Source: an uncultured Clostridia bacterium (GTDB lineage Bacteria > Bacillota > Clostridia > Oscillospirales > Ruminococcaceae). Taken from it: a DNA stretch of 64,000 bases. Shown here piece by piece: positions 7,551-16,671 of the stretch. The stretch's first letter is position 1; each line of letters starts with the position of its first letter. The stretch lies in contig CALWNQ010000008.1 in NCBI GenBank assembly GCA_944382875.1, positions 1 through 64,000 of the forward strand, given 5' to 3'. A program made the position numbers and the translations under genes. The notes under the pieces are model-generated. The model was not told the origin of the DNA. It saw nothing but the letters and a program-made list of their open reading frames with translations, and ran no database searches.

Positions 7551-10094
7551 TTAAGAATACGTATTTTGGTCGGAATGCGTTTGCTTTTGTTTTTGTTTCA
7601 GCAAAGCTTCCAGCTCGGCCCGGTCTGTTGTAATCATTTCCTGTTCTGCTTTGGATGCCTTGATCACGACAGGAATTTTGCTGTTATTGCTGTAAATGAG
7701 TGCTTCGCCGCGTTCAAACCGGGTGATCGATCGAATTTCTGTCCGGGTGAGCTTCAGAGTTTCCCGGACATATTCGGCTTCATCCGGTTCCAGATTGAGA
7801 ATAATCTTATTTTTGCTGTTGTTGATGATGGCGCGGCCATATTTTCCATCATCCAGACTGAAGAAGTCAGACAGATCCTGGGTTGCAGCGATGGCAGCCC
7901 CTCCGAATCCACGGATCGTTTTGAAGATTGTCAGGCAAAATTCCGCTGCCTGACGATTGGAGGAAGCACCGATCAACTGCCAGATTTCGTCAATCAGAAT
8001 TGCTTTTTTCTTCGTCCGGTCTGCTTTGATATTGTCCCAAACATAGTCCAGGGCGATCATCATGCCAACTGGGAGTAGTTTTCCCTTTAATTCGGACAGG
8101 TCCAATACAATGTATTTATTGCTCAGATCCACATTGGTCTGCCTGTTAAAGCTCTGTGCGGAACCGGTAACAAACCGGCTTACAATCGTTGCAATTCGAC
8201 TCGTCAATTCATTCTCCTGCAGGCGTTTGTGAAGATCTCCCAGAATCGGCATCCGTTTCATTTTGGGGGGATTTGCCTCCGCGTCCTCATACAGGCTGCT
8301 GTTGTCATGGGTGATTCCGAAATCGTGATAGGTTCGGATCAGAGCTTCATCCAGCATCTGTTCCTCCTCATTGGTCATGTCCGGAATCAAGAGGGAGAAA
8401 AAGATCATTAACTGTTGGATTTTCTTTGCCAGCATGGAATCCATGTCGTTATAGTCCACATCATCAATCAGTTCCATTTCCGGTGAGATGGTGTGCCGGA
8501 TTTCCATGATATTGATGCAGTGAGGGGAACCAGGGGCAATTTTGATAAACTCTCCGCCGATCCGGTCGCAGGCCCGTTTGAATTCATGCCCTTTAATGGG
8601 GGCAACAATATAGCATTGGATCCCTCGCATCCGCATGCGCAGTGCTAAAAGCTGCATGGTAAAGGTTTTTCCGGCGCCGCTTGTTCCGCACATGGTCAGA
8701 TTTGCGTTTTTATTTTTCTTGGTGTTGAACAAATCGACAATGCAAAGGGAATTGTTATGCCGGTTGACGCCCAGCAGCACGCCGGAATCATCCGACATTT
8801 CAAAGCTGGTAAACAGATAGCTGGCTGCCGCACCGCTGGTCAGGACATTTCGCTTGGATTTCTTTTCCAGATGTGGGTCCATCTGCAGAAAAGGCATCAC
8901 GGATCGAAATGCCTCTTCCTGTTGAAACCGGCAATCGCTGGTGTAAATATCCATGGATTTCAGCAAATCCACCATCTGTTGTTTTCGCCACATCAATTCC
9001 TCATAGCTTTTGGCGGATACCGTAATGAAAACTGACAGATAAAACAGATCTTCATTCCGATTGGCAATTCCATTTTTGATGTAATAGCCGGCCATAATGG
9101 AATTGGTCAGTTCTTCATAATCCGTACTGGTATCCTGCAGACCTTTGAGTTTCGTGCGGTTCAAACGAATCCGCTGGGCAACTTTATCAATGGTTCTGCT
9201 TCGGTTCTCCCGCCGTAAATGCACATCAATGTCGATCCCTTCTCCCGCGTTGACTAAGGCAGACATCCATCCGCCCCGTACAATCCCCGGATATCCATCT
9301 TTTTTGATATACAAAAAGGAATAGTAGAGTCCGTCCATAACGACATAATTGGTATGGCTGAAATCAATGCCGCGAGGCGCGATAAAGTGAGCAATCCGGA
9401 TTTTGGGTACAGGATCCAGGCCGATAATCTGGTGTTTTGCTGCCATGGTATCCATCACAACACGCTGCATGCGGGATGAAAATGGTTCTTCGATGCAGGA
9501 ACGCCGGTTGAAATACAGATACAGGATTTCTGCCGCTGCTTCATCCGCATCCTGGGGTTCCACAATGGTGTTGCCGCACTGCATAAAATATGCTTTTGCG
9601 TTTTGTGCGGCTGTCTGAAGCATGCTGTATATTTTTTCATAATCCTCACTGTCATTTCGTCCAACCATTTCATACTGAAAAATCAAAAAGAAGCGCCTTG
9701 TCAGCGCTTCCCGGTTTCCAATATCTTTGATCAAATGAATATAGTCCTCACTGAGTTCGCGGCATTTGGGGTTATCCTCAGACTCCAGATCCTGCCGCAG
9801 CAGGGCAATATGCTTGTCAGAATCTGCTTTACGGGTAATGGACTTAAACTGCAGATGCATGGGCGATATTTTCAGCCAGCTCGCAAAGGAAGCAATAATA
9901 TTGATTTGTTCTTCCTCAGAACGCAGCATAAAGTTAATGGGTTCGATTTCCAGAATTTTCAGGTACCGGCTATCCTTTGTTTCGATGACGCCATTCTGCA
10001 GATTTTTGATGGGCAGGAAATCCTGTACAAATTCAAGCTTTTTTGACCTTTTCGCTCCTTTTTTGATCTGGTTTAGCCAGTCCCGTATCTCCAT
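7551..10094 (-). CDS. VirB4/TraE-type conjugation ATPase
   Basis: The main motor ATPase of the type IV secretion channel, membrane-associated at the cytoplasmic face. The protein has about 847 residues, normal for Firmicutes VirB4 proteins. It has an N-terminal CagE/TrbE/VirB-like region, then Walker A MCGTSGAGKTFT near residue 470 and Walker B KKAILIDEIWQLIG about 225 residues later, followed by TIRGFGGAAIAATQDLSDFF, typical of the family. The ATG at 10094 is favoured because a TTG four codons upstream directly abuts the GAGGAGG site. The gene overlaps the 3' end of the PrgI gene by about 60 bases. It looks intact. Confidence 0.92.
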   Translation of the reverse strand: MEIRDWLNQIKKGAKRSKKLEFVQDFLPIKNLQNGVIETKDSRYLKILEIEPINFMLRSEEEQINIIASFASWLKISPMHLQFKSITRKADSDKHIALLRQDLESEDNPKCRELSEDYIHLIKDIGNREALTRRFFLIFQYEMVGRNDSEDYEKIYSMLQTAAQNAKAYFMQCGNTIVEPQDADEAAAEILYLYFNRRSCIEEPFSSRMQRVVMDTMAAKHQIIGLDPVPKIRIAHFIAPRGIDFSHTNYVVMDGLYYSFLYIKKDGYPGIVRGGWMSALVNAGEGIDIDVHLRRENRSRTIDKVAQRIRLNRTKLKGLQDTSTDYEELTNSIMAGYYIKNGIANRNEDLFYLSVFITVSAKSYEELMWRKQQMVDLLKSMDIYTSDCRFQQEEAFRSVMPFLQMDPHLEKKSKRNVLTSGAAASYLFTSFEMSDDSGVLLGVNRHNNSLCIVDLFNTKKNKNANLTMCGTSGAGKTFTMQLLALRMRMRGIQCYIVAPIKGHEFKRACDRIGGEFIKIAPGSPHCINIMEIRHTISPEMELIDDVDYNDMDSMLAKKIQQLMIFFSLLIPDMTNEEEQMLDEALIRTYHDFGITHDNSSLYEDAEANPPKMKRMPILGDLHKRLQENELTSRIATIVSRFVTGSAQSFNRQTNVDLSNKYIVLDLSELKGKLLPVGMMIALDYVWDNIKADRTKKKAILIDEIWQLIGASSNRQAAEFCLTIFKTIRGFGGAAIAATQDLSDFFSLDDGKYGRAIINNSKNKIILNLEPDEAEYVRETLKLTRTEIRSITRFERGEALIYSNNSKIPVVIKASKAEQEMITTDRAELEALLKQKQKQTHSDQNTYS

Positions 10095-10413
10095 ATCGAT
10101 ATCCAACCCTCCTCATGTGTAATTTTCTCCTCTTGATCCAGAATCTGCAGATATGACCCGCATATTGAAACAGGGAATCCCCGTCTATCCCCATGACAGA
10201 CGCAACTGCAAGGGGAATTAAGGTGACAGACATGACAATAATCCGCAAGGTTCCCGGCATGGGAATCCATTTCAGTTCCGGATACCCCACCGCCAACAGA
10301 AGAATTCCGGTTTCCACCGCATTTCTGGTTTCTACCATCCCACCGAGCAATTTCCCGGAATCCGTATAGTTTGCCGGGATTGCATAGACATTTTTCACTT
10401 CTTTTTCTTCCAT
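10033..10413 (-). CDS. PrgI family (VirB3-like) conjugal transfer membrane protein
   Basis: A 126-residue inner-membrane component of the transfer channel. Residues 35-75 hold two adjacent hydrophobic segments (AVETGILLLAVGYPELKWIPM and TLRIIVMSVTLIPLAVASVMG), followed by a basic C-terminus. Position directly upstream of virB4 with overlapping ends, and the size, match PrgI/VirB3 proteins of Gram-positive conjugative elements. Its ATG follows the stop codon of the NlpC/P60 gene with no gap (TAAATG). Confidence 0.8.
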   Translation of the reverse strand: MEEKEVKNVYAIPANYTDSGKLLGGMVETRNAVETGILLLAVGYPELKWIPMPGTLRIIVMSVTLIPLAVASVMGIDGDSLFQYAGHICRFWIKRRKLHMRRVGYRYGDTGLAKPDQKRSEKVKKA

Positions 10414-12108
10414 TTACTCACCGCCTGTTATGGTATCAAAATCAATGTCAGACAGCCTGCGGTACTGCGTGACATAGTTTGGAGAACTGAGAATCACGCC
10501 GCTTCCGCCTTCACAATGCACCCACATTTTCTTTCCATCTTCCGCATAACCCGCAAAAATTAGGACGTGGTTTACAGAAACTGTACCAGGCACTGCCAGA
10601 AATCCTAAATCTCCCGGAAGAAGTTCTTCCTCTGAGATTTCAAAAGTATGATCCCACTGGTTCCAGCTTCCGGCTCCGATACTGACACCAAAAGCGGTCT
10701 TGAACGCCCAGTCTGTAAATCCCGAACAATCCAGTCCGTATGGGCGGATGGTGCCAGTTTCACTGGAACCGGCTGCAGTTACCAGTTTCGGGGTATTCCA
10801 TTCATCATTCCATCCAGCTTCGGATTTTCCACCCCAGAAATATGGGACTTTTCCAACCAGTGATAAGGCTGTTGTCAATAAATGTTTGCGGGCGGCATTG
10901 CAATCCTGCATTGCCGCAAACTCCTGAAGTTCAGCATCCGATAATGGCGGAACCGAACCATTTCCTGCAGAACCATATAAGGTCATCTTTAAGGCTTGAG
11001 CCATACTGTTTATGACTTCTTCATATGTCTGGCCTGTTTCAGCAAATTGTGCGGCCAGATCCAGTCCGAAAGCTTCCGCAACAATATCCTGATTAAATTG
11101 ATGAATGGTACATTCCAGATAAGTGACCACATCTTTTGTGGGGGTTAATGTATCCAGCCCGTTCCGGACATAATAGGTTTCTTTCCCGGTGCCTGTTATG
11201 GTTCCGTTTGTGTAAATCGGTATAATGACTTCAACAGGATCATAGTGAGGAACCGTTATGGTGTTTTCCGATGATTTCTGTTCGTCCTGTGTATAGTAGG
11301 TGGTTGTTTTGGTTTCATACTGGTACTGCTGTACACCATTGACAATGCCTGCGGGAATTTGTTTGGTAACTTCCGTTACCTGAGCCGTTTTGTATGTATA
11401 ATAGGAAACAGGAGTTGTAACCTCTTTGTTTTTTTCTTCTGAAGTAACCGGGAACATTTCAGAAGAGTAAGACTGTAATTTGGATGCCATATCATCCATG
11501 CTCATATTTTGCTGATCCACGGAAACAGAATAAGCAGCTAAAATATAACTGACATCAAATTCTGCCGACGTCTTGCCATAATCAATGAGTGCGTCCATTG
11601 ACACATCATAATCATATCCTCCAGCTTGAATCGTATCCTCGACCTTTTCATAAGACTGTTGGTATCCCTCCTCAATGGTTCTGGTGACAGAAGCGGCCAG
11701 TGTCTGATAGATGCCGGATATGGACACATCAGAACTTGGGGAAGATCCGTTTGCACCGAAGATGCCGTTTGTTATAATGGTTGGCAATGATGCAATCAGG
11801 ACAACCAGAAAAACTGTGGCAAGAGCAGAACAGATCATGACCTTGAAAAGTGTATGCCGGCATGACCAGGCGGCAGATAAAATTGTGCCGAAAGGTCCGC
11901 CGGCGGCTGTTCCGACAGCTATTTTGGCGGCTGCTTTTCCGCCTTGAGCGCTTGCTTTTACGGCTGCGGCTGCTGCGTTTACTGCAGATTCCGTGCCCTT
12001 TGCTGCTGTCTGCTGCCCCATCTGCTTCGCGGCCTTTGCCATCTGTGCGGCTGCCTGACTGTAAGAATCCTGACCATCCCCAATATGTGTCTGGTTTGGT
12101 TCAGCCAA
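10414..12108 (-). CDS. Conjugative NlpC/P60 peptidoglycan hydrolase (VirB1-like role)
   Basis: A membrane-anchored cell-wall hydrolase that would open peptidoglycan for the transfer channel. After an Ala/Gly-rich N-terminus of about 80 residues comes a membrane helix (VMICSALATVFLVVLIASL), then a long extracellular linker. The last 150 residues form an NlpC/P60 domain with catalytic Cys in YGLDCSGFTDWAF and His in VNHVLIFAGY. I favour the TTG at 12108, which follows GGAAGGGG by eight bases; the longer frame to 12153 has no ribosome site. The family is known from CTn/Tn1549-like elements. It sits between virB6 and prgI as usual. Confidence 0.85.
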   Translation of the reverse strand: MAEPNQTHIGDGQDSYSQAAAQMAKAAKQMGQQTAAKGTESAVNAAAAAVKASAQGGKAAAKIAVGTAAGGPFGTILSAAWSCRHTLFKVMICSALATVFLVVLIASLPTIITNGIFGANGSSPSSDVSISGIYQTLAASVTRTIEEGYQQSYEKVEDTIQAGGYDYDVSMDALIDYGKTSAEFDVSYILAAYSVSVDQQNMSMDDMASKLQSYSSEMFPVTSEEKNKEVTTPVSYYTYKTAQVTEVTKQIPAGIVNGVQQYQYETKTTTYYTQDEQKSSENTITVPHYDPVEVIIPIYTNGTITGTGKETYYVRNGLDTLTPTKDVVTYLECTIHQFNQDIVAEAFGLDLAAQFAETGQTYEEVINSMAQALKMTLYGSAGNGSVPPLSDAELQEFAAMQDCNAARKHLLTTALSLVGKVPYFWGGKSEAGWNDEWNTPKLVTAAGSSETGTIRPYGLDCSGFTDWAFKTAFGVSIGAGSWNQWDHTFEISEEELLPGDLGFLAVPGTVSVNHVLIFAGYAEDGKKMWVHCEGGSGVILSSPNYVTQYRRLSDIDFDTITGGE

Positions 12109-12183
12109 ATCTTCATCCCCTTCCAGTAAACAGCCGCGGCATTCGGAAAACATTCCATTCTGCTGCGGCTGTTGGCGATTCGC

Positions 12184-14277
12184 TTAGTTCTTTTTTCTGG
12201 GCGGTTTTGTCTGCTGGTCATTGACTCGTTCCGGTGCCTGATAACGGTTCGGAGTGCTTCGGTATTTAACGGACTCTACATTCACGGATTTCACACTGCC
12301 ATCTTCATAGACAGGTTTTCCGTTTTCATAGACTGGTTTTCGTTCCACAGATGCTTCTCCATGGATTGCGTACCATTGATGCCCGCCCTTGTCCTCAAAC
12401 ACCTGATAATCTCCTCTGGGTGCGGCATATTGAGCTGTATCATAAAACATAGTGCCGGATCCATCGTTGTGGCGCACTTCAAAGTGCCCATCCGCACGTC
12501 CACTGCTGTCCACCGAAACGACCTGCTGTTCATAGCCGGGCATAAAGTCTTGAAACGCTGCTTGGTTATAGGATGCTGCGGCTTCTCCGGATTCAAAGGA
12601 TGGCATACTTCCATGCGGTTCCATAGCATACCACTCCATGCCATTGGTGTCCATCATGGTTGTATGCGGAGCCTCTGGTTCTCCGTAAAACGCACTGTTG
12701 TACCACATGGTACTTTCTCCGGTTTCCGAAGTAGCTTCCAGAGTTCCCTCGGAAACCGTGCGCAGCGTAGTTCCTTCCGATATTCCAGGAAACAGGGAGG
12801 CAGCTTGTGCTGCTTCCGATATGTCTCCGGTAAATTCTGGTGTATGGAACAGGGTGCTTCTGCCTTCTCCACTTGCCATTTGATACCACTGACTTCCATC
12901 AGATGCTGTTACAAGGGAATGAGGTCCCTGGGGCTTTTCAAACTGAGCAGCCTGGTACAAATCGACCGCTGCACTTTTTCCATCTGATCCAACAGCGGTG
13001 GTGCTGATATGTCCACCAGTTATCTGCGTACCGCTTAATTTATGACTGCTTAAACTAGGAATATAGTTTCCAAGGCTGCGATCCGCAATATCACCGGCAA
13101 TGGTGCCGGATACGCTGGATGCTCTGGATGCTACTGAGGAAATGGATTCCCCGGTTAAGACCGCACCGTTTCTTGCGGCAATTCCGCCGAAAGTGCGGGC
13201 CACAAAGCCTAGCCCTCCGCCAGCTCCCATTCGGCTTCCGCCATTGACAACGGCATCCCGGACATAGGAGTTTCCTTTGAACTTACTGGCAAATCCTGCG
13301 GCAAAGGAAGAGGCTGCAGAACTTCCCGCAATTCCACCTGCACCTTGAAAAACGCTTCCGGCATTTTTGGCAGGGCTGCTGATACCGGACAGCACACGTG
13401 CTGCCATCATAATTTCCATACCCATACTGGACCCAGTCTGTGCCACATTCATGCCAATGGAAGCAAGATAGCTGTCAAATTTCTGCGCTGTTTTTAAAAA
13501 AGCCAATGCGCAGAACATCCAGAGAAAAATGTTGCCTTGGCCGCTGGAAAGAGCGCCTCCGTCCCCAAGGAACTGACCTACAGAGGAACTGAATCCTCTT
13601 AAAAACCAGACATTCATCACCAGCAATAAAAGCTGAGAACCAACCATACGGCACCAGGACTTGAAGACCTGTTCTGTGGCTTTGGAACCACCCATACAGT
13701 AGGCCAGCGGAGAAGTATAACACAGTACGCCTACCACGATATATCGTTCCACTGTTTCCAAAAGCAGCTTGAAATAATTCCAGCCGAGGGATATGAGAAG
13801 GATAATCAGCAGAATTTGCCCGACAACAGCAGCAATGGATACCATAGTTGTGATTCCATTCATTAAAACGGATTCAATACCCGCAAAGGTAAAGTCTTCC
13901 CCGGTCATTTGAATGTCCATCAGAGCTGTATAGGGCGCTCTGGCAATATCCAGCGTGATTTCAAAGATCGGTTTTGCAAATGAAATCAATACGGCAAAAA
14001 TGGAACTTCTCACAATGAGCTGTAAGGGATGTTCGCTTTCTGTAATCGGTCCTCCAAATGATCGAAAAAGCTGCCAGACTGTAATCAGAAACAACAGTGC
14101 CCATGCGGTGTACTGCATAATATTAAATGCTTTGGCAAGGAAAGGGAAGTACTCTTCCATAGTTGTCATATCTGTTCCAAGAGCATTTAGAAATATCCCA
14201 GATACAGCGTCCATCAACTGACTGATGATTCCTGCAACCCAGTCTGCAATCCCTTCAAAAATCCAATCAAGTATAAT
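12184..14277 (-). CDS. VirB6/TrbL-like multi-span channel protein with repeated C-terminal tail
   Basis: A polytopic membrane protein of the mating channel. Counting from the TTG at 14217, residues 30-245 carry about six membrane spans, followed by a Gly/Ser/Ala-rich linker (270-380). A soluble tail (415-625) has three main repeats of about 85 residues built on the pattern Y-x(2)-A-x-F-x(2)-P-x-x-P-H and, 20 residues later, D-x(2)-G-x-x-W-Y. The only strong ribosome site, GGAGGTG, lies at 14281-14287. From it the frame runs LDWIFEGIADWVAGIISQ into the rest with no ATG, GTG or TTG at proper spacing, so translation may begin at ATT (14277) or ATA (14274). The conventional alternative is 14214-14217. 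Confidence 0.75.
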   Translation of the reverse strand: MILDWIFEGIADWVAGIISQLMDAVSGIFLNALGTDMTTMEEYFPFLAKAFNIMQYTAWALLFLITVWQLFRSFGGPITESEHPLQLIVRSSIFAVLISFAKPIFEITLDIARAPYTALMDIQMTGEDFTFAGIESVLMNGITTMVSIAAVVGQILLIILLISLGWNYFKLLLETVERYIVVGVLCYTSPLAYCMGGSKATEQVFKSWCRMVGSQLLLLVMNVWFLRGFSSSVGQFLGDGGALSSGQGNIFLWMFCALAFLKTAQKFDSYLASIGMNVAQTGSSMGMEIMMAARVLSGISSPAKNAGSVFQGAGGIAGSSAASSFAAGFASKFKGNSYVRDAVVNGGSRMGAGGGLGFVARTFGGIAARNGAVLTGESISSVASRASSVSGTIAGDIADRSLGNYIPSLSSHKLSGTQITGGHISTTAVGSDGKSAAVDLYQAAQFEKPQGPHSLVTASDGSQWYQMASGEGRSTLFHTPEFTGDISEAAQAASLFPGISEGTTLRTVSEGTLEATSETGESTMWYNSAFYGEPEAPHTTMMDTNGMEWYAMEPHGSMPSFESGEAAASYNQAAFQDFMPGYEQQVVSVDSSGRADGHFEVRHNDGSGTMFYDTAQYAAPRGDYQVFEDKGGHQWYAIHGEASVERKPVYENGKPVYEDGSVKSVNVESVKYRSTPNRYQAPERVNDQQTKPPRKKN

Positions 14278-14309
14278 CCATCACCTCCAATTTATCTGGT
14301 CAGTAAACA

Positions 14310-14675
14310 TCAGCCGTTATATTTTCCGCCATTGACAAGCGGCTGCAGATAAGCAACAATAAAGCCAAGGCTGTTTAGTATGATCCATCCAACAACAATT
14401 CGTTTCAGCCAGGATGTCGCTTCATCTACAGCACGCTGATTTCGGGAGATCATCCGCACCAGCAGTGCAACTGCGGCTGCTGTAACCGCGACAATGGTAC
14501 TGATTCCAGCTACTTGACCATAGATATCCCGCATAATATCGGTAAAGCGATCCCAAATGGTGGTATTGGCAGCATATACCGGTTGGATATTCAGCATGAA
14601 TCCGCAGATGGCGCCGATCATACTCCAATATCCTTTCACCAGCAACTGTCTGCCTTTTTCGTTGTGTTTTTTCAT
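14310..14675 (-). CDS. VirB2/TrbC-like small membrane protein
   Basis: A 121-residue protein with a signal-like hydrophobic N-terminus (residues 12-35, ending PVYA), a short loop, and two further membrane helices (GISTIVAVTAAAVALLVRMI and VGWIILNSLGFIVAYL). This three-part layout and the gene's position just before virB6 match TrbC/VirB2 pilin-like or Maff2-type proteins of conjugative elements. I chose the ATG at 14675, eleven bases behind AAGGAGG, rather than the GTG at 14768, which would extend through the leader terminator. It is the first gene behind the attenuated promoter. Confidence 0.7.
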   Translation of the reverse strand: MKKHNEKGRQLLVKGYWSMIGAICGFMLNIQPVYAANTTIWDRFTDIMRDIYGQVAGISTIVAVTAAAVALLVRMISRNQRAVDEATSWLKRIVVGWIILNSLGFIVAYLQPLVNGGKYNG

Positions 14676-14706
14676 GACTTTCCATTCCTCCTTTTGAATT
14701 TTGGGC

Positions 14707-14750
14707 AAAAAAATTGCTGCTTCATTGGTTTTCAACCCATTGAAACAGCA
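14707..14750 (-). terminator. Leader terminator/attenuator before the transfer genes
   Basis: On the minus strand TGCTGTTTCAATGG pairs with CCAATGAAGCAGCA around a short loop, giving 13 pairs with one mismatch and one G-T pair. ATTTTTTTG follows at once. It lies about 25-70 bases after the predicted start of transcription and before the first gene, so it would stop most transcripts unless antitermination occurs. Confidence 0.65.
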
Positions 14751-14782
14751 TCCTTTATCCAATCCCACTTTGGGATGATATC

Positions 14783-14811
14783 ATTATACACTTTTTTCAT
14801 TTTCGTGTCAT
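14783..14811 (-). promoter_or_regulatory. Sigma-A-type promoter for the transfer operon
   Basis: The minus strand has ATGACA (14811-14806), a 17-base spacer, then TATAAT (14788-14783). Transcription would start near 14776, within a small dyad (ATCCCA-CTT-TGGGAT, 14762-14776) that could be an operator. No other promoter this good is visible ahead of the VirB2-like gene. Confidence 0.6.
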
Positions 14812-14866
14812 CGGCGCCATACATGCCAATTTATTATTTTTTCGTGCCATCTTTGTTGCCACCTTC

Positions 14867-15505
14867 TTAACATAATTCTTCCAGCAAAGTTAAAATCTCC
14901 AGCCATGCATCCATTTCAGCAGCCGGAACGGACCAGAGGCGCAGAGCAATAATCCCAATGGCTTGTGAACGGAGCCGGTAATAATGACGAGTGGAGATTT
15001 CTAATTGCTTGACTAGGTCTGTATGGGAAAGTTTCTGAGGTGCGATATAAGTCAAATAAATCAGTTCGTACATTTTCTCACCATTTCCCGGCTTCTTCTT
15101 GAGAATACTCAGTGCCTCGTTAAGCCGATCCAGAAGGAGCCTTGATTTTCGGATACTTTCCAATCGGCTTTCCAGTTTGCGGTTTTCCAAACTCAGTTCC
15201 ACGTCAACATAGTTTAAGAGTGCATCCAAAGTCCCCAAAGGACGATCCAGTTCTTCTTCAACAGCAGATGGAAAACATTCCAACGCCCACACAATACTCC
15301 GATAGTGATGCAGCAGCATTTCTGTATTGTGATACGTTTGCCGCTTCTTGGCTTTTTGTGCCTGTCGGATTTTATCATTGTCAATTTCACTGTCTGCCAG
15401 CAGCCCTCGTTTGGTGAGCATTTGCAGAAAGGCGGCGGATTGAGCAGATAACTGGTTTTCCTGCTGCTCATAGGCAGACTGGTTTGTTTTTTCAAAATCG
15501 TTCAT
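14867..15505 (-). CDS. ICE regulator-like protein with C-terminal helix-turn-helix
   Basis: A 212-residue all-helical protein. A Gln-rich N-terminus and a coiled-coil-like middle (SLENRKLESRLESIRKSRLLLDRL) precede a C-terminal helix-turn-helix (LSHTDLVKQLEISTRHYYRL) similar to sigma-factor region 4 or ArpU-type regulators. The ATG at 15505, seven bases after AAGGAGA, is the likely start. It lies between the wHTH gene upstream and the transfer promoter downstream, so it may control transfer gene expression. That role is inferred from position and fold only. Confidence 0.6.
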   Translation of the reverse strand: MNDFEKTNQSAYEQQENQLSAQSAAFLQMLTKRGLLADSEIDNDKIRQAQKAKKRQTYHNTEMLLHHYRSIVWALECFPSAVEEELDRPLGTLDALLNYVDVELSLENRKLESRLESIRKSRLLLDRLNEALSILKKKPGNGEKMYELIYLTYIAPQKLSHTDLVKQLEISTRHYYRLRSQAIGIIALRLWSVPAAEMDAWLEILTLLEELC

Positions 15506-15540
15506 GTTCATTCTCCTTGTTGCTTTATTTTGTCTATTCC

Positions 15541-16566
15541 TCAACACGGTCCCCGGATCTCTTTCTTTTTTTCAAAATCGGTGCCATAGGTTGTACCTCT
15601 GCAGTCATAACTACAATTCCTACAGTTCTTACAATGCAAAGAAAAATACGCGCGTATTATAGGGGCGGAAAGTGCAACGCGGCATTTTTGGACAGACTGC
15701 GGACAACTCTCTTTTTGCATCAAAAAATCTGTTCCATTTTTGTAAGTGAACTTTGCGATCATTCTGTTCAGGCGTTCATGATCGGAACCCTGCCCATGCG
15801 TTTTTGCGAAAGAAATACGTATTTCTTTCAAAATACGCACAACATCTTCTGGAGAGGGCAGAGAGGTATTGGTTCCAGTAGGATACTGTCCGTTGTAAAT
15901 GAGACAGCCATAAGAACCGGGAAGACGGTATAGCGGAAAGGTATCCTGATACTTCCGCAGAAATCGCCAGACCTTTGTTTTTTCCCATTTCCAGCGCTGT
16001 CCCAAAGTTTCCAATGTCAGAACACTATGGCGCCTTTCAATTTGAATGACAGGCCCGAGCATAGAAAAGGCATTGCCTCGGTCCTTCCAAATAGTGTGAC
16101 ACCACAGATCCAGCCAGGCATCTGATTCCTGGAAGGTATGCCCCGCGTCCACAAGGCGTTGGGTAATATTCCGGGGGAGGCAGAGAAAGCCATATCCTTC
16201 CGTTGCATAGACGCAGCCATCCATGCAGGCAGCACCGGAACATTTCAGCACCCAGTCATGGATTTGATAGGTCAGTTTTTTAGTTTTGGTGTCCAGCGTA
16301 TACCGGATATATCCCAGTTCAGCCAGTTTCTCCAAAACAGACAATGTCTGAGAACGGCTGCGGACACCCAGAATACTTTTGAGTCCCACGATTCCGCCTG
16401 CCCACATACCGGGGATCACATCATTCTGGTATCCGCAGTAGACAGCTTTTCCGGAACGGAATGCTGCACGGGAAGCGAGCTTTGCCCAGTATCCCATCAG
16501 TCCCTTGCCTTGAGGCAGAGATACGCGTGGCAGCTTCACCCACTGGTATTGAAGCAGGCATTTCAT
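15541..16566 (-). CDS. ICE protein with winged helix and C-terminal cysteine cluster
   Basis: A 341-residue protein of unknown function. Residues 60-110 look like a winged helix (LKSILGVRSRSQTLSVLEKL, then ELGYIRYTLD). A central Trp-rich region follows (DAWLDLWCHTIWKDRG). The C-terminus has a Cys/His cluster, HCKNCRNCSYDC, that could bind zinc. The ATG at 16566 is preceded by GGGAGGAAACTACC. Such proteins are common upstream of transfer genes in Clostridia elements, perhaps in replication or regulation, but I cannot name the family. Confidence 0.6.
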   Translation of the reverse strand: MKCLLQYQWVKLPRVSLPQGKGLMGYWAKLASRAAFRSGKAVYCGYQNDVIPGMWAGGIVGLKSILGVRSRSQTLSVLEKLAELGYIRYTLDTKTKKLTYQIHDWVLKCSGAACMDGCVYATEGYGFLCLPRNITQRLVDAGHTFQESDAWLDLWCHTIWKDRGNAFSMLGPVIQIERRHSVLTLETLGQRWKWEKTKVWRFLRKYQDTFPLYRLPGSYGCLIYNGQYPTGTNTSLPSPEDVVRILKEIRISFAKTHGQGSDHERLNRMIAKFTYKNGTDFLMQKESCPQSVQKCRVALSAPIIRAYFSLHCKNCRNCSYDCRGTTYGTDFEKKKEIRGPC

Positions 16567-16597
16567 GGTAGTTTCCTCCCTTCATTTTGGTATAGAA

Positions 16598-16631
16598 AAA
16601 GGACAGTTCCTTTTTCAAGAAACTGTCCTTT
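16598..16631 (-). terminator. Intrinsic terminator after the zeta-kinase operon
   Basis: AAAGGACAGTT (16598-16608) and AACTGTCCTTT (16621-16631) form a perfect 11-bp stem with a 12-base loop. On the minus strand the stem is followed by TTTTTC. A possible promoter for the wHTH gene (TTGAAA, 18-base spacer, TATACC) overlaps the hairpin, so the dyad may instead, or also, be an operator. Confidence 0.7.
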
Positions 16632-16671
16632 GCAAGTATTTGACTGTTGGTTACTGTACTGAAATATATGG

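Noticed and set aside
10033-10094. Frameshift suspected from the overlap of PrgI and VirB4 genes
   Set aside because: Both proteins have normal lengths and family motifs; overlapping ends are common in this operon.
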